DNA from: Streptomonospora nanhaiensis
GTDB taxonomy: Bacteria; Actinomycetota; Actinomycetes; Streptosporangiales; Streptosporangiaceae
Assembly: GCF_026642255.1 (NCBI RefSeq)
Contig: NZ_CP113264.1
Coordinates: 5,270,001-5,334,000, forward strand
Length of the DNA: 64,000 nucleotides
Direction of reading: 5' to 3'
The notes under the pieces are model-generated. The model was not told where the DNA came from, did not search any database, and saw nothing but the letters and a program-made list of their open reading frames with translations. Positions 46,105-53,856 of this stretch are shown piece after piece (position 1 is the stretch's first letter; each line of letters opens with the position of its first letter). Made by a program: the position numbers and the translations under genes.

Positions 46105-47226
46105 ATGAGCACGGAACAGCACGACACCGCGGCGTTCGACACGGCCCTGCGCACGGTCTCCATGGCCGAGGACCCCGCCGCGCTGTTCGGCCCCGTGCCG
46201 GTCGGCGGCGGAGCCGTCCCCCCGGCCGCCACCGCCGAGTACCGCCGCCTGGCCCGCCTGGTCCACCCCGACCCGGCGCCCGGGAGCCGTCGCGCGGAGG
46301 CCTCGGAGGCCTTCACCCGGCTCACACGGCTGTGGGCCCTGTACCGGGAGATGGCCGCCGGGGACCTGCGCTTCGACGACCTCACCCTCGCCACCCGGAC
46401 GCGCGCCTACCGCGTCGCGGCGGGACGCCTGGCCCGGGGCGACGTCGCCGACCTGCACCCGGTCCGCTACCGCGACGGGGAGTGGCACGACGCCGTGCTC
46501 AAGCTCCCCCGGTCCCCCCGCGACAACGACCTGATGGAGGCCGAGGCGACCGCCCTGCGCCGCATGCGCGAGAAGGGCCACGAGCACTACCGGGCGTTCG
46601 TCCCCGAGCTGGTGGACTCGTTCAAGCACCGCGACTCCGCGACCGGGGTGGAGCGGCGCGCGAACGTGCTGGGGCGGCTGCACGGCTTCCACACCCTCGC
46701 CGACGTGCGCCGGGCCCACCCCGACGGGGTCGACCCCCGCGACGCGGCGTGGATGTGGCGCCGCCTGCTGGTGGCCGTCGGCAACGCGGCGCGGGCAGGG
46801 GTCGTGCACGGCGCGGTCGTGCCGGAGCACGTGCTGGTCCACCCCGCCGAGCACGGGCTGGTGCTGGTCGACTGGTGCTACTCGGTGACCTCGCACGCCT
46901 CGCGCACCGCACCGCACGTCCCGGCCGTGGTGCCGGGCCGCGAGGACTTCTACCCGCCCGAGGTGGCCGCGCGACGCCCGGCCCTGGCGCAGACCGACAT
47001 CCACATGGCCACCCGGTGCGTCGAGTTCGTCACCGGGGGGCGCCTGCCCCGGGAACTGCGCTCCTTCGCGCGCGGATGCACCCTGCCGGCGCCCGAGCGG
47101 CGGCCCCGCGACGGGTTCGCCCTGCTCTGCGAACTCGACGACGTGCTGGAGCGCGTCTTCGGCCCGCGCCGGTTCCGCCCGTTCCACATGCCGGAACCCT
47201 CCCCACCCACCGCCCCCGCCCGCTAG
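46105..47226 (+). CDS. J-domain protein fused to a degenerate kinase-like domain
   Basis: A 373-residue protein. Residues about 40-85 look like a J-domain helix pair with the diagnostic HPD at 54-56 (YRRLARLVHPDPAPGSRR). From about 115 a protein-kinase-like fold follows: AVLKLPRSPRDNDLMEAEAT gives a beta-3 lysine (K133) and helix-C acids. VVHGAVVPEHVLVHP sits where the catalytic HRD..N loop should be, with Asp replaced by Ala and Asn by His. LVLVDWCYS is in the DFG position and keeps the Asp (D256). It is probably a pseudokinase or scaffold that can recruit an Hsp70. It lies 95 bp after the NrtR gene. Confidence 0.65.
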   Translation: MSTEQHDTAAFDTALRTVSMAEDPAALFGPVPVGGGAVPPAATAEYRRLARLVHPDPAPGSRRAEASEAFTRLTRLWALYREMAAGDLRFDDLTLATRTRAYRVAAGRLARGDVADLHPVRYRDGEWHDAVLKLPRSPRDNDLMEAEATALRRMREKGHEHYRAFVPELVDSFKHRDSATGVERRANVLGRLHGFHTLADVRRAHPDGVDPRDAAWMWRRLLVAVGNAARAGVVHGAVVPEHVLVHPAEHGLVLVDWCYSVTSHASRTAPHVPAVVPGREDFYPPEVAARRPALAQTDIHMATRCVEFVTGGRLPRELRSFARGCTLPAPERRPRDGFALLCELDDVLERVFGPRRFRPFHMPEPSPPTAPAR

Positions 47227-47284
47227 GGCACCGACCCCGCGGCCCCTCCCGGCCGCCCCCGTCCCCTCAGAAGGAGACCCACCC

Positions 47285-48280
47285 ATGGGAAACAGCAACT
47301 GGTCCACCGACGCCTACCACGCGCGCCAGGCGTACAACTCCTCCGTCGGGTCCAGCAGCTTCGGCTACACCGACGACGTGCTCGCCTCCACCCCCCGCAG
47401 CAAGTGGAAGACCCACCCGAGCCTGGACCCCCGGGACGTCGGCGTCCGGGAGAGCCGCGACTCCGACGAGCACCCCAACTCGCTCGCCATCTCCGTGCTG
47501 TTCGACGTCACCGGCTCCATGGGCACCGTGCCCCGCGTCCTCCAGACCAAGCTGCCCGACCTGTTCGGACTCCTGCTGCGCAAGGGGTACGTGGAGGACC
47601 CGCAGATCCTGTTCGGCGGGATCGGCGACGCCACCTGCGACCGGGCGCCGCTCCAGGTCGGCCAGTTCGAGTCGGGGAACGAGCTGGAGGACGACCTCGG
47701 CAACATCCTGCTGGAGGGCGGAGGGGGCGGCCAGGCCACCGAGTCCTACGAGCTGGCCATGTACTTCATGGCGCGGCACACCGCGATGGACTGCCTGGAG
47801 AAGCGCGGACGGCGCGGCTACCTGTTCGTCATCGGCGACGAGATGGCCTACGGGTCGGTCAAGGCGCGCGAGGTGCGCGAGGTGATCGGCGACGACGTCA
47901 CCGAGAACATCCCGTTCCCGCAGATCCTCGCCGAGCTGCGGCGCAGCTTCGAGGTCTTCTTCATCATGCCCACGGGCAGCCACTACTACGGCGACCCGAA
48001 GGTCAGGGGGTTCTGGGACACCCACCTGGGCCAGAACGTCATCTACCTGGACGACCTCGAAGCGGTGTCGGAGACCATCGCGGTCACCGTCGGGCTGGCC
48101 GAGGAGGCCATCGACCTGGAGGAGGGGCTCTCGGACCTGGCCGAGGCCGGGTCGGACGCCGGAGAGGCGGTCGGCAAGGCACTGCGCCCCCTGTCCTCCG
48201 CGCGCGGCTCGGTGGTGGTCGCACCGGCCCCGGGCGGCCTCCCCGCGGGGGCCGACGAGGGCGGGGTGGGCCGGCTGTGA
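47285..48280 (+). CDS. von Willebrand factor A domain protein
   Basis: A 331-residue protein from ATG 47285 behind AAGGAG. The vWA domain begins near 66: SLAISVLFDVTGSMGTVPRV carries a MIDAS metal site of the form DxTxS (D74, T76, S78). Later metal ligands are likely in GGGGGQATESYELAMYFM and YLFVIGDEMAYG. The N-terminal 60 residues are polar and the C-terminal 40 Ala/Gly-rich. vWA proteins usually assemble partners or AAA ATPases; here its partners are probably the flanking J-domain and synthetase-like proteins. Its stop overlaps the next start as GTGA. Confidence 0.82.
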   Translation: MGNSNWSTDAYHARQAYNSSVGSSSFGYTDDVLASTPRSKWKTHPSLDPRDVGVRESRDSDEHPNSLAISVLFDVTGSMGTVPRVLQTKLPDLFGLLLRKGYVEDPQILFGGIGDATCDRAPLQVGQFESGNELEDDLGNILLEGGGGGQATESYELAMYFMARHTAMDCLEKRGRRGYLFVIGDEMAYGSVKAREVREVIGDDVTENIPFPQILAELRRSFEVFFIMPTGSHYYGDPKVRGFWDTHLGQNVIYLDDLEAVSETIAVTVGLAEEAIDLEEGLSDLAEAGSDAGEAVGKALRPLSSARGSVVVAPAPGGLPAGADEGGVGRL

Positions 48281-49674
48281 CGGGCACTCCTCCGCGGTGG
48301 TCCGACGGGAACGCGGTCGTCGTCGACCTGGGGTTCGGCGACGCGGGCAAGGGCGTGACGGTGGACCTGCTGTGCGCGCGGCGGCGCTTCGGCGCCGTCG
48401 TGCGCGCCAACGGGGGCGCGCAGGCGGCGCACAACGTCGTCGCCCCCGACGGCCGGCACCACACGTTCGCGCAGTTCGGGGCGGGAACCCTCGCCCCGGG
48501 CGGGCCGGTCCCCACCCACCTGTCACGGCTCGTGGTCGTGGACCCCTTCGCGCTGGCCGCCGAGGCCCGGCACCTCGCGGAGCTCGGGGTCCCCGATCCG
48601 TTCTCGCTGGTCACGGTCGACCGCCGGGCGCTGGTCAGCACGCCCTGGCACCAGGAGGCGAACCGGGTGCGGGAGCGGGCGCGCGGCGCCGGCCGCCACG
48701 GCTCCTGCGGGATGGGCGTGGGCGAGGCCATGGCCTACGCCCTGGCCCGCCCGGAGGACGCGCCGACCGCCGGCGACTGCGACCGCCCCGAGCGGCTGCG
48801 CCGCAAGCTGCGCCGCCTGGCCGACCACCTCGACGCGGTGCGGAGGGAGGCCGCCCGCTCGGGCGGTGCTCCGCGGGAGGCCGGTCCGGTGCCGGACGTC
48901 GAGGAGTGCGTGTCCGCGTACCTGGCGTTCGCGCGGCGGGTGCGGCTGGTGGACGAGGAGTACCTGCCCGGCCTGCTGGCCCGCTCCCCCGTGGTGTTCG
49001 AGGGGGCCCAGGGCGTGCTCCTCGACGAGTGGCACGGGTTCCACCCCTACACCACCTGGTCGACCACGACCACCGCGAACCCGCTCGCCCTGCTGGCCGA
49101 GGCCGGGCGGCCGGGTGACGCCCGCCGGATCGGCGTGGTGCGCACCTTCACCACCCGGCACGGCGCCGGACCGCTGGTGGCGGAGGACCCCGCGCTGGGC
49201 GAGCGGCTCGTGGAGCGGCACAACGGCACACACCCCTGGCAGGGGCCGTTCCGGGTGGGCCACCTCGACCTCGTGGCGCACCGGTACGCGCTCGCGGCCA
49301 CCGGCGGGGTGGACTCGCTGGTGGTCACGCACGCCGACGCCCCCGCCCGTGCCGGCGGCCGGCTGCGCTGGTGCACCGCCTACACGGGCCCGGACGGGGC
49401 CCCACTGGAGATCGCCCCCGGCGACGCGCCCGCGCCTGACCACCCCGCCCTCCGGGAGCCCGGCGGGCGCCGCGGGGGTCCCGCGGACGCCACCCGCGCC
49501 GCGGAGCGCCTGGCACGGCAGGAGCGGCTCACCCGGGCCCTGGAGTCCGCCGACCCGGTCCTCTCCGCCGCCCCCGCCGCACCGGAGGCGCTCGCCGAGG
49601 CGCTGGGCCCTCCGCTGGAGGCGGTGTTCTCCGGCCCCACCCGGGCCGACGCCCTCGTCCCGTCGGGCGTCTGA
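48277..49674 (+). CDS. Divergent adenylosuccinate synthetase-like enzyme
   Basis: A 465-residue paralogue of PurA from GTG 48277. Recognisable parts: VVVDLGFGDAGKGVTVDLL (catalytic loop, D22, canonical GDEGKGK), RANGGAQAAHNVVAPDG (catalytic-type H52, canonical NNAGHT), VVFEGAQGVLLDEWHGFHPY (242-257, well kept) and VRTFTTRHGAGPLVAED. It diverges at the guanine-specificity motif (T/N-KxD reads THAD, 351-354) and at the Asp/IMP-loop TTGRPRR, here THPWQGPFRV. It is about 35 residues longer than usual PurA. This suggests changed nucleotide or acceptor use rather than housekeeping AMP synthesis. Translation is coupled to the vWA gene. Confidence 0.75.
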   Translation: MTGTPPRWSDGNAVVVDLGFGDAGKGVTVDLLCARRRFGAVVRANGGAQAAHNVVAPDGRHHTFAQFGAGTLAPGGPVPTHLSRLVVVDPFALAAEARHLAELGVPDPFSLVTVDRRALVSTPWHQEANRVRERARGAGRHGSCGMGVGEAMAYALARPEDAPTAGDCDRPERLRRKLRRLADHLDAVRREAARSGGAPREAGPVPDVEECVSAYLAFARRVRLVDEEYLPGLLARSPVVFEGAQGVLLDEWHGFHPYTTWSTTTTANPLALLAEAGRPGDARRIGVVRTFTTRHGAGPLVAEDPALGERLVERHNGTHPWQGPFRVGHLDLVAHRYALAATGGVDSLVVTHADAPARAGGRLRWCTAYTGPDGAPLEIAPGDAPAPDHPALREPGGRRGGPADATRAAERLARQERLTRALESADPVLSAAPAAPEALAEALGPPLEAVFSGPTRADALVPSGV

Positions 49675-49799
49675 CCGGCCTCCCCGCGGGGCCGGGGCGG
49701 ACCGGCGTCCGGACCCCGCCCGGACGGCGGCGCCGGTCGGGGCGGGACCGGATCCGGCGGTAGGCGCCGCACGGGGTCCGGGGCGCCGGCCGCCGCGCC

Positions 49800-50309
49800 T
49801 CAGACCACGGTCAGGTGGTAGGTGGTGTCCACCCGGAAGCCCCGGCCGCTGTCCGCCCGGATCTCCAGCACGTACCCTCCGGGGCTCAGGGGGGCGACCG
49901 CTCCCCACAGCCCCCAGCTGTGCCTGCGGACCCACAGCGGGCTGCGGAACACCCCCTGGAACTCCTCCAGCGGCAGGGGCACGCCGTTGAGGTGCGCCTC
50001 GGCCCTCGCGACCGGGATGGCCGCCGGCTCCGGGGAGTACTCGAAGGTGTGCTGCCGGTTGAGCACCGGGAAGAACAGGGGGCGCCCCGAGGGCACCTCG
50101 CACCGGCGCACGACCCTGCCCCCGTAGGTGCCGGCGAGGAACCACAGGTCCTCCGGCTGGTTGAGCGCGGCGTGCCGGCCGGTGGCGTCCCTGACGGGAT
50201 CGCACCCCTCCGGCGCGGACCACACCCACTTCCACCAGCGGGCCGAGAGCGCGACGCCCTCGCGGGCCCCGATCCGCCACGTCCCGCCGTCCGGCACGAC
50301 CTCGCTCAT
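49800..50309 (-). CDS. Conserved hypothetical protein
   Basis: A 169-residue protein. ALSARWWKWVWSAPEGCDPVR, AALNQPEDLWFLAGTYGG and GRPLFFPVLNRQHTF resemble a family I recognise only as uncharacterised, whose members are often secreted; no signal peptide is seen here. The rest is beta-rich (LSPGGYVLEIRADSG). It converges with the PurA-like gene and is divergent from the PPOX gene. Function unknown. Confidence 0.6.
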   Translation of the reverse strand: MSEVVPDGGTWRIGAREGVALSARWWKWVWSAPEGCDPVRDATGRHAALNQPEDLWFLAGTYGGRVVRRCEVPSGRPLFFPVLNRQHTFEYSPEPAAIPVARAEAHLNGVPLPLEEFQGVFRSPLWVRRHSWGLWGAVAPLSPGGYVLEIRADSGRGFRVDTTYHLTVV

Positions 50310-50457
50310 GACGACCCCTCTCCCCTGCCCGACCGCCCACCACGGACGCCTTCTCTGCGTGGATCGTACAGATATCAGTGGTTTCCTCAGCGCGCGGGCA
50401 CACGCGTGGGACGTGTCGCGACGGCGGTCACGGACGGACCCGGGTTAGCGTTGCGCC

Positions 50458-50883
50458 GTGACTTCCATCTCCGATCCCCGGGTCCGCGACTTCCTGCTCG
50501 AAGGCACCCGCACGGGCAAGCTCGCCTACGTCGCCGCCGACGGCCGCCCCCTGGCGGCGCCGGTGTGGTTCACCGTCGAGGGCGACGAGCTCGTCTTCAA
50601 CACCGGCAGGGAGACCGCGAAGGGGCGGGCCATCGCCCGCGACCCGCGGGTGACGCTGGTCGTGGACCTGGAGGAGGCGCCGTTCGGCTTCGTCCAGGTC
50701 CAGGGCGAGGCCGCCGTGTCCGAGGACCCCGGCGAACTCGTCCGGACCGCGACGGTGATCGCACGGCGCTACATGGGGCCCGACCAGGCGGAGGAGTTCG
50801 GCCGGCGCAACGGCACCCCGGGCGAACTCGTGGTGCGCGTGCGCCCCACGAAGGTGCTCGCCGCCTTCGACATGACCGGCTGA
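50458..50883 (+). CDS. PPOX-class F420-dependent flavoprotein/oxidoreductase
   Basis: A 141-residue split-barrel protein from GTG 50458. Typical sequence: VRDFLLEGTRTGKLAYVAAD, PVWFTVEGDELVFNTGRETA, KGRAIARDPRVTLVVDLEE and PFGFVQVQGEAAVSED. Such proteins bind F420 or a flavin and reduce varied substrates. It stands alone between divergent and convergent neighbours. Confidence 0.85.
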   Translation: MTSISDPRVRDFLLEGTRTGKLAYVAADGRPLAAPVWFTVEGDELVFNTGRETAKGRAIARDPRVTLVVDLEEAPFGFVQVQGEAAVSEDPGELVRTATVIARRYMGPDQAEEFGRRNGTPGELVVRVRPTKVLAAFDMTG

Positions 50884-50898
50884 GGGCCGGGGGCCCGC

Positions 50899-51771
50899 TC
50901 AGCCGACCGCGTGGGCGGCGAAGGCCTCCGCCCCCGCGGTGAGGGGCCCGCGCCTGCTGATCAGCGCCACGTCCAGGTGACCGGTGGGGACCAGGTCCAG
51001 GACCAGCGCGCCCGCCCTCTCGGCGAGGTCGCGCCAGGCGTCGGTCACCACGGCCAGTCCCGAGCCGGCCAGGACCAGCGGCAGGACGGAGAGGCGGTCC
51101 TCCGTCTCCACGGCGATGTGGGCCTCCAGCCCGTCGGCGACCAGGTCGTCGACGAACCGGCGCATGCCCGACCCCTGCTGGCCCACGATCAGCCTCCGGC
51201 CCGCCAGCCGCTCGGCGGGCACGGGCTCCCCCTCGCGGAAGGGGCCGTCCCGCGGGGCCAGGAGCACGAAGGCCTGCCGGACCAGCGGGCGCACGCGGAC
51301 CCCGGCCTCGGGAAGCGGTCCCGCCGTGGCCACCACGCCGAGCTCGCACGCCCCGGTCCGGACCATGTCGACCGCGTCGCGCGCGGTCAGGGCCACCCTG
51401 ACCGATACCGACATCTCCGGGTGCAGCGCCGTGAACCCCGAGACCAGGCCGGTCAGCGGCTGGATCGCCTGGGTGGGCAGGGTCGCCACGTCCACCCTGC
51501 CGCGCCTCAGCCCCTGGGCCGCCTCGACGGCGGAGCGGGCCAGGTCCAGGCCGCGCACGGCCTCGCGGGCCGGTCCGACCAGCGCGTGCCCGGCCCCGGT
51601 CAGGACGACCCTGCGGCCGATCCGGTGGAAGAGGTCGCTGCCCAGGTCCCGCTCCAGCGACCGGAGCGCCTGGGAGAGCGAGGGCTGGGCCAGGTGGAGG
51701 GCGGTGGCCGCGCGGTTCACGCCGCCGTGGTCGACCACGGCCAGGAAGTACTCCAACTGCCGGACGTCCAC
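50899..51771 (-). CDS. LysR family transcriptional regulator
   Basis: A 290-residue LysR-type protein from GTG 51771. The HTH is MDVRQLEYFLAVVDHGGVNR and AATALHLAQPSLSQALRSLE; the effector-binding domain follows from about 90 (GRVDVATLPTQAIQPLTGLV). It is divergent from the tartrate dehydrogenase-like gene and an ideal LysR box lies 20 bp before its start, so it probably activates that gene in response to its substrate and represses itself. Confidence 0.9.
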   Translation of the reverse strand: MDVRQLEYFLAVVDHGGVNRAATALHLAQPSLSQALRSLERDLGSDLFHRIGRRVVLTGAGHALVGPAREAVRGLDLARSAVEAAQGLRRGRVDVATLPTQAIQPLTGLVSGFTALHPEMSVSVRVALTARDAVDMVRTGACELGVVATAGPLPEAGVRVRPLVRQAFVLLAPRDGPFREGEPVPAERLAGRRLIVGQQGSGMRRFVDDLVADGLEAHIAVETEDRLSVLPLVLAGSGLAVVTDAWRDLAERAGALVLDLVPTGHLDVALISRRGPLTAGAEAFAAHAVG

Positions 51772-51790
51772 AGCGAACTCCCGTCTCCTT

Positions 51791-51805
51791 ATAGGCCTGG
51801 CCTAT
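51791..51805. promoter_or_regulatory. LysR-type operator (ATA-N9-TAT)
   Basis: ATAGGCC-T-GGCCTAT is a perfect 15-bp palindrome with the T-N11-A architecture of LysR regulators. It lies between the lysR gene and its divergent target, closer to lysR as expected for the regulatory binding site. Confidence 0.75.
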
Positions 51806-51993
51806 CAAAGGTATCGGCAGACGGTCTTGGACGCGCGCCCCTGCGGCTGCTGGGATCGGTGCAGGAACGAGCCGCCGTCCGCCGGGCTCCCGCGCACGCC
51901 GCGGGACCCGCGTGCCCCCGGGCCCGCAGCTCCCCTCCGCCGGGTGCCCCGCGCCCCCGCCGGGCACACCGGCCCTCACCCACGGGAGACGAC

Positions 51994-53052
51994 ATGAAGC
52001 ACTACCGCATCGCCACGATCCCCGGCGACGGGATCGGCAAGGAGGTCCTGCCCGCCGCCCGCGCCGTCCTGGACCGGGTCGGCCGCCACCACGGCCTCTC
52101 GCTGTCCTACGACGAGTTCGACTGGTCCTGCGAGCGCTACCTGGCCGAGGGCTCGATGATGCCCGAGGACGGCCTCGACCGGATCAGGCACCACGACTCC
52201 GTACTGCTGGGCGCCGTGGGCCGGCCCGGGGTGCCCGACCACGTCTCGCTGTGGGGACTGCTCATCCCCATCCGGCGGGGGTTCCGGCAGTACGTCAACC
52301 TGCGCCCGATCACCGTCCTGGAGGGGGTGCCGAGCCCGGTCTCCCGGGCGCTCCCCGGAGAGGTCGACCTCGTGGTCGTGCGCGAGAACAACGAGGGCGA
52401 GTACTCGCAGGTCGGCGGGCGTATTTTCGAGGGGACCCCGGAGGAGGCGGTCGTCCAGGAGTCGGTGTTCACCCGCAGGGGCGTCGAACGGGTGCTGGAG
52501 TACGCCTTCGACCTGGCCGGCCGGCGCGGCGGACGGCTGACCTCCGCCACCAAGTCCAACGGGATCGTGCACACCATGCCGTTCTGGGACGAGCTGGTGG
52601 CGGAGCGCGCGGCCGAGCACCCGGACGTGTCGTGGGACCAGGAGCACATCGACGCCCTGGCCGCCAAGATCGTCCTGGACCCGGCCCGGTTCGACGTGAT
52701 CGTCGGCTCCAACCTGTTCGGGGACATCCTCAGCGACCTCGCCGCCGCGGTCGCGGGCGGTATCGGGGTGGCCCCGTCCGCGAACCTCAACCCGGAGCGC
52801 GAGTTCCCGTCGATGTTCGAGCCGGTGCACGGGTCGGCCCCCGACATCGCGGGCCGGGGGCTGGCCAACCCGCTCGGCGCGATCTGGTCGGCGTCGATGA
52901 TGCTCGACCACCTGGGCCACGCCGAGGCGGGCGCGCAGGTGATGGACGCGGTCCGGGGCGTCCTGGCGTCCTCGCCGGTGCGCACGGCCGACCTGGGCGG
53001 GACCGCGGGCACGGACGAGTTCACGGGCGAGGTGCTCAGCCGCCTCCCCTGA
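51994..53052 (+). CDS. Tartrate dehydrogenase/decarboxylase-like beta-decarboxylating dehydrogenase
   Basis: A 352-residue member of the isocitrate/isopropylmalate dehydrogenase family. RIATIPGDGIGKEVLPAAR opens it; VNLRPITVLEGV, VVVRENNEGEYSQVGG, FDVIVGSNLFGDILSDLAAA and FPSMFEPVHGSAPDIAGRGL follow. The last stretch and GAIWSASMMLDHLGHAEAG are closer to tartrate/D-malate dehydrogenases (TtuC, DmlA) than to LeuB. It uses NAD with a divalent metal. The adjacent LysR mirrors the DmlR-DmlA arrangement, so D-malate or tartrate use is likely. Confidence 0.83.
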   Translation: MKHYRIATIPGDGIGKEVLPAARAVLDRVGRHHGLSLSYDEFDWSCERYLAEGSMMPEDGLDRIRHHDSVLLGAVGRPGVPDHVSLWGLLIPIRRGFRQYVNLRPITVLEGVPSPVSRALPGEVDLVVVRENNEGEYSQVGGRIFEGTPEEAVVQESVFTRRGVERVLEYAFDLAGRRGGRLTSATKSNGIVHTMPFWDELVAERAAEHPDVSWDQEHIDALAAKIVLDPARFDVIVGSNLFGDILSDLAAAVAGGIGVAPSANLNPEREFPSMFEPVHGSAPDIAGRGLANPLGAIWSASMMLDHLGHAEAGAQVMDAVRGVLASSPVRTADLGGTAGTDEFTGEVLSRLP

Positions 53053-53067
53053 GCCCGCCCGGAACCG

Positions 53068-53106
53068 GGGCCCCGCCCGCGCCGGTCGGTCCCCGTGGCG
53101 GGGCCC
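53068..53106 (+). terminator. Terminator hairpin after the tartrate dehydrogenase-like gene
   Basis: GGGCCCCGCC and GGCGGGGCCC form a perfect 10-bp stem around a 19-nt loop, 16 bp past the stop codon. No T-tract. Confidence 0.5.
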
Positions 53107-53286
53107 TCCGTGGAGCGGGGGCGCCGGTGCGGACGGATGCGCGCCGCCGGTCGCCGGGACCCGCCCTCCACGAGGCGGAGGGCGGGCGCGGGCGCGACCA
53201 CGGGACGGGACCCCGGCCGTCACGGGGCGGGGCGTCCGCGACGCCGGTCGGGACTCGCCGGTGCCGTCGACGGCCCTCGGGCGGGT

Positions 53287-53856
53287 TCACCCCAGCGCCC
53301 TGCCGAGGACGCTCCGGATGTGGTCCGGGTCGGCCTCGCGGTCGTCGAGGAGGATGGCCGCGCACAGGCCGTCGGACAGCGCGACGACGGCTTCGACCGC
53401 ATCGGGGTCGTCGGTCTGGGTCCGGGCGAGCTCCGCGACGTTGTCGCGCCAGTGCCGTGCCACCGGCCGCAGGGCGGGGCGGCGGGCCGCCAGGGTCGAC
53501 AGCTCCCGTTCGGCGAGTGCGCGTTCCCGGCCCGGACCGGCGGATTCGGCGATGAGGTGGGCGAGGCCGGCGATCGGGTCGTCCTCGGACTCGATGAGTC
53601 GGCGGATGCGGCGGGTGTACTCGTCCGTGACGCTGGTCAGAGCGGCCACCAACAGGTCGTCCAAGGTCGCGAAGTAGTAGAGGGTCAGGCTGGTGGTGAT
53701 GCCCGCCTCCTTGGCCACGGTGCGGTGGGTGACGCCGGAGGCCCCGTCGCGGCGGACGATCGCGAGCGTCGCCTCGATGATCTGGGCCCGGCGGCGTTCA
53801 CCGCGCAGTCTGCGCCCGTCGACAGGTTTTCGTTCAGCCGCCATCTTCCCGCTCAC
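53287..53856 (-). CDS. TetR family regulator, co-operonic with an MFS exporter
   Basis: A 189-residue TetR-type protein from GTG 53856 (ATG 53844 also in frame). HTH: GASGVTHRTVAKEAGITTSL followed by TLYYFATLDDLLVAAL. Its start overlaps the end of the MFS gene by 23 bp, so the transporter and its regulator are made from one message, an autoregulatory efflux arrangement. The regulator's site is probably the inverted repeat upstream of the transporter. Confidence 0.87.
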   Translation of the reverse strand: MSGKMAAERKPVDGRRLRGERRRAQIIEATLAIVRRDGASGVTHRTVAKEAGITTSLTLYYFATLDDLLVAALTSVTDEYTRRIRRLIESEDDPIAGLAHLIAESAGPGRERALAERELSTLAARRPALRPVARHWRDNVAELARTQTDDPDAVEAVVALSDGLCAAILLDDREADPDHIRSVLGRALG

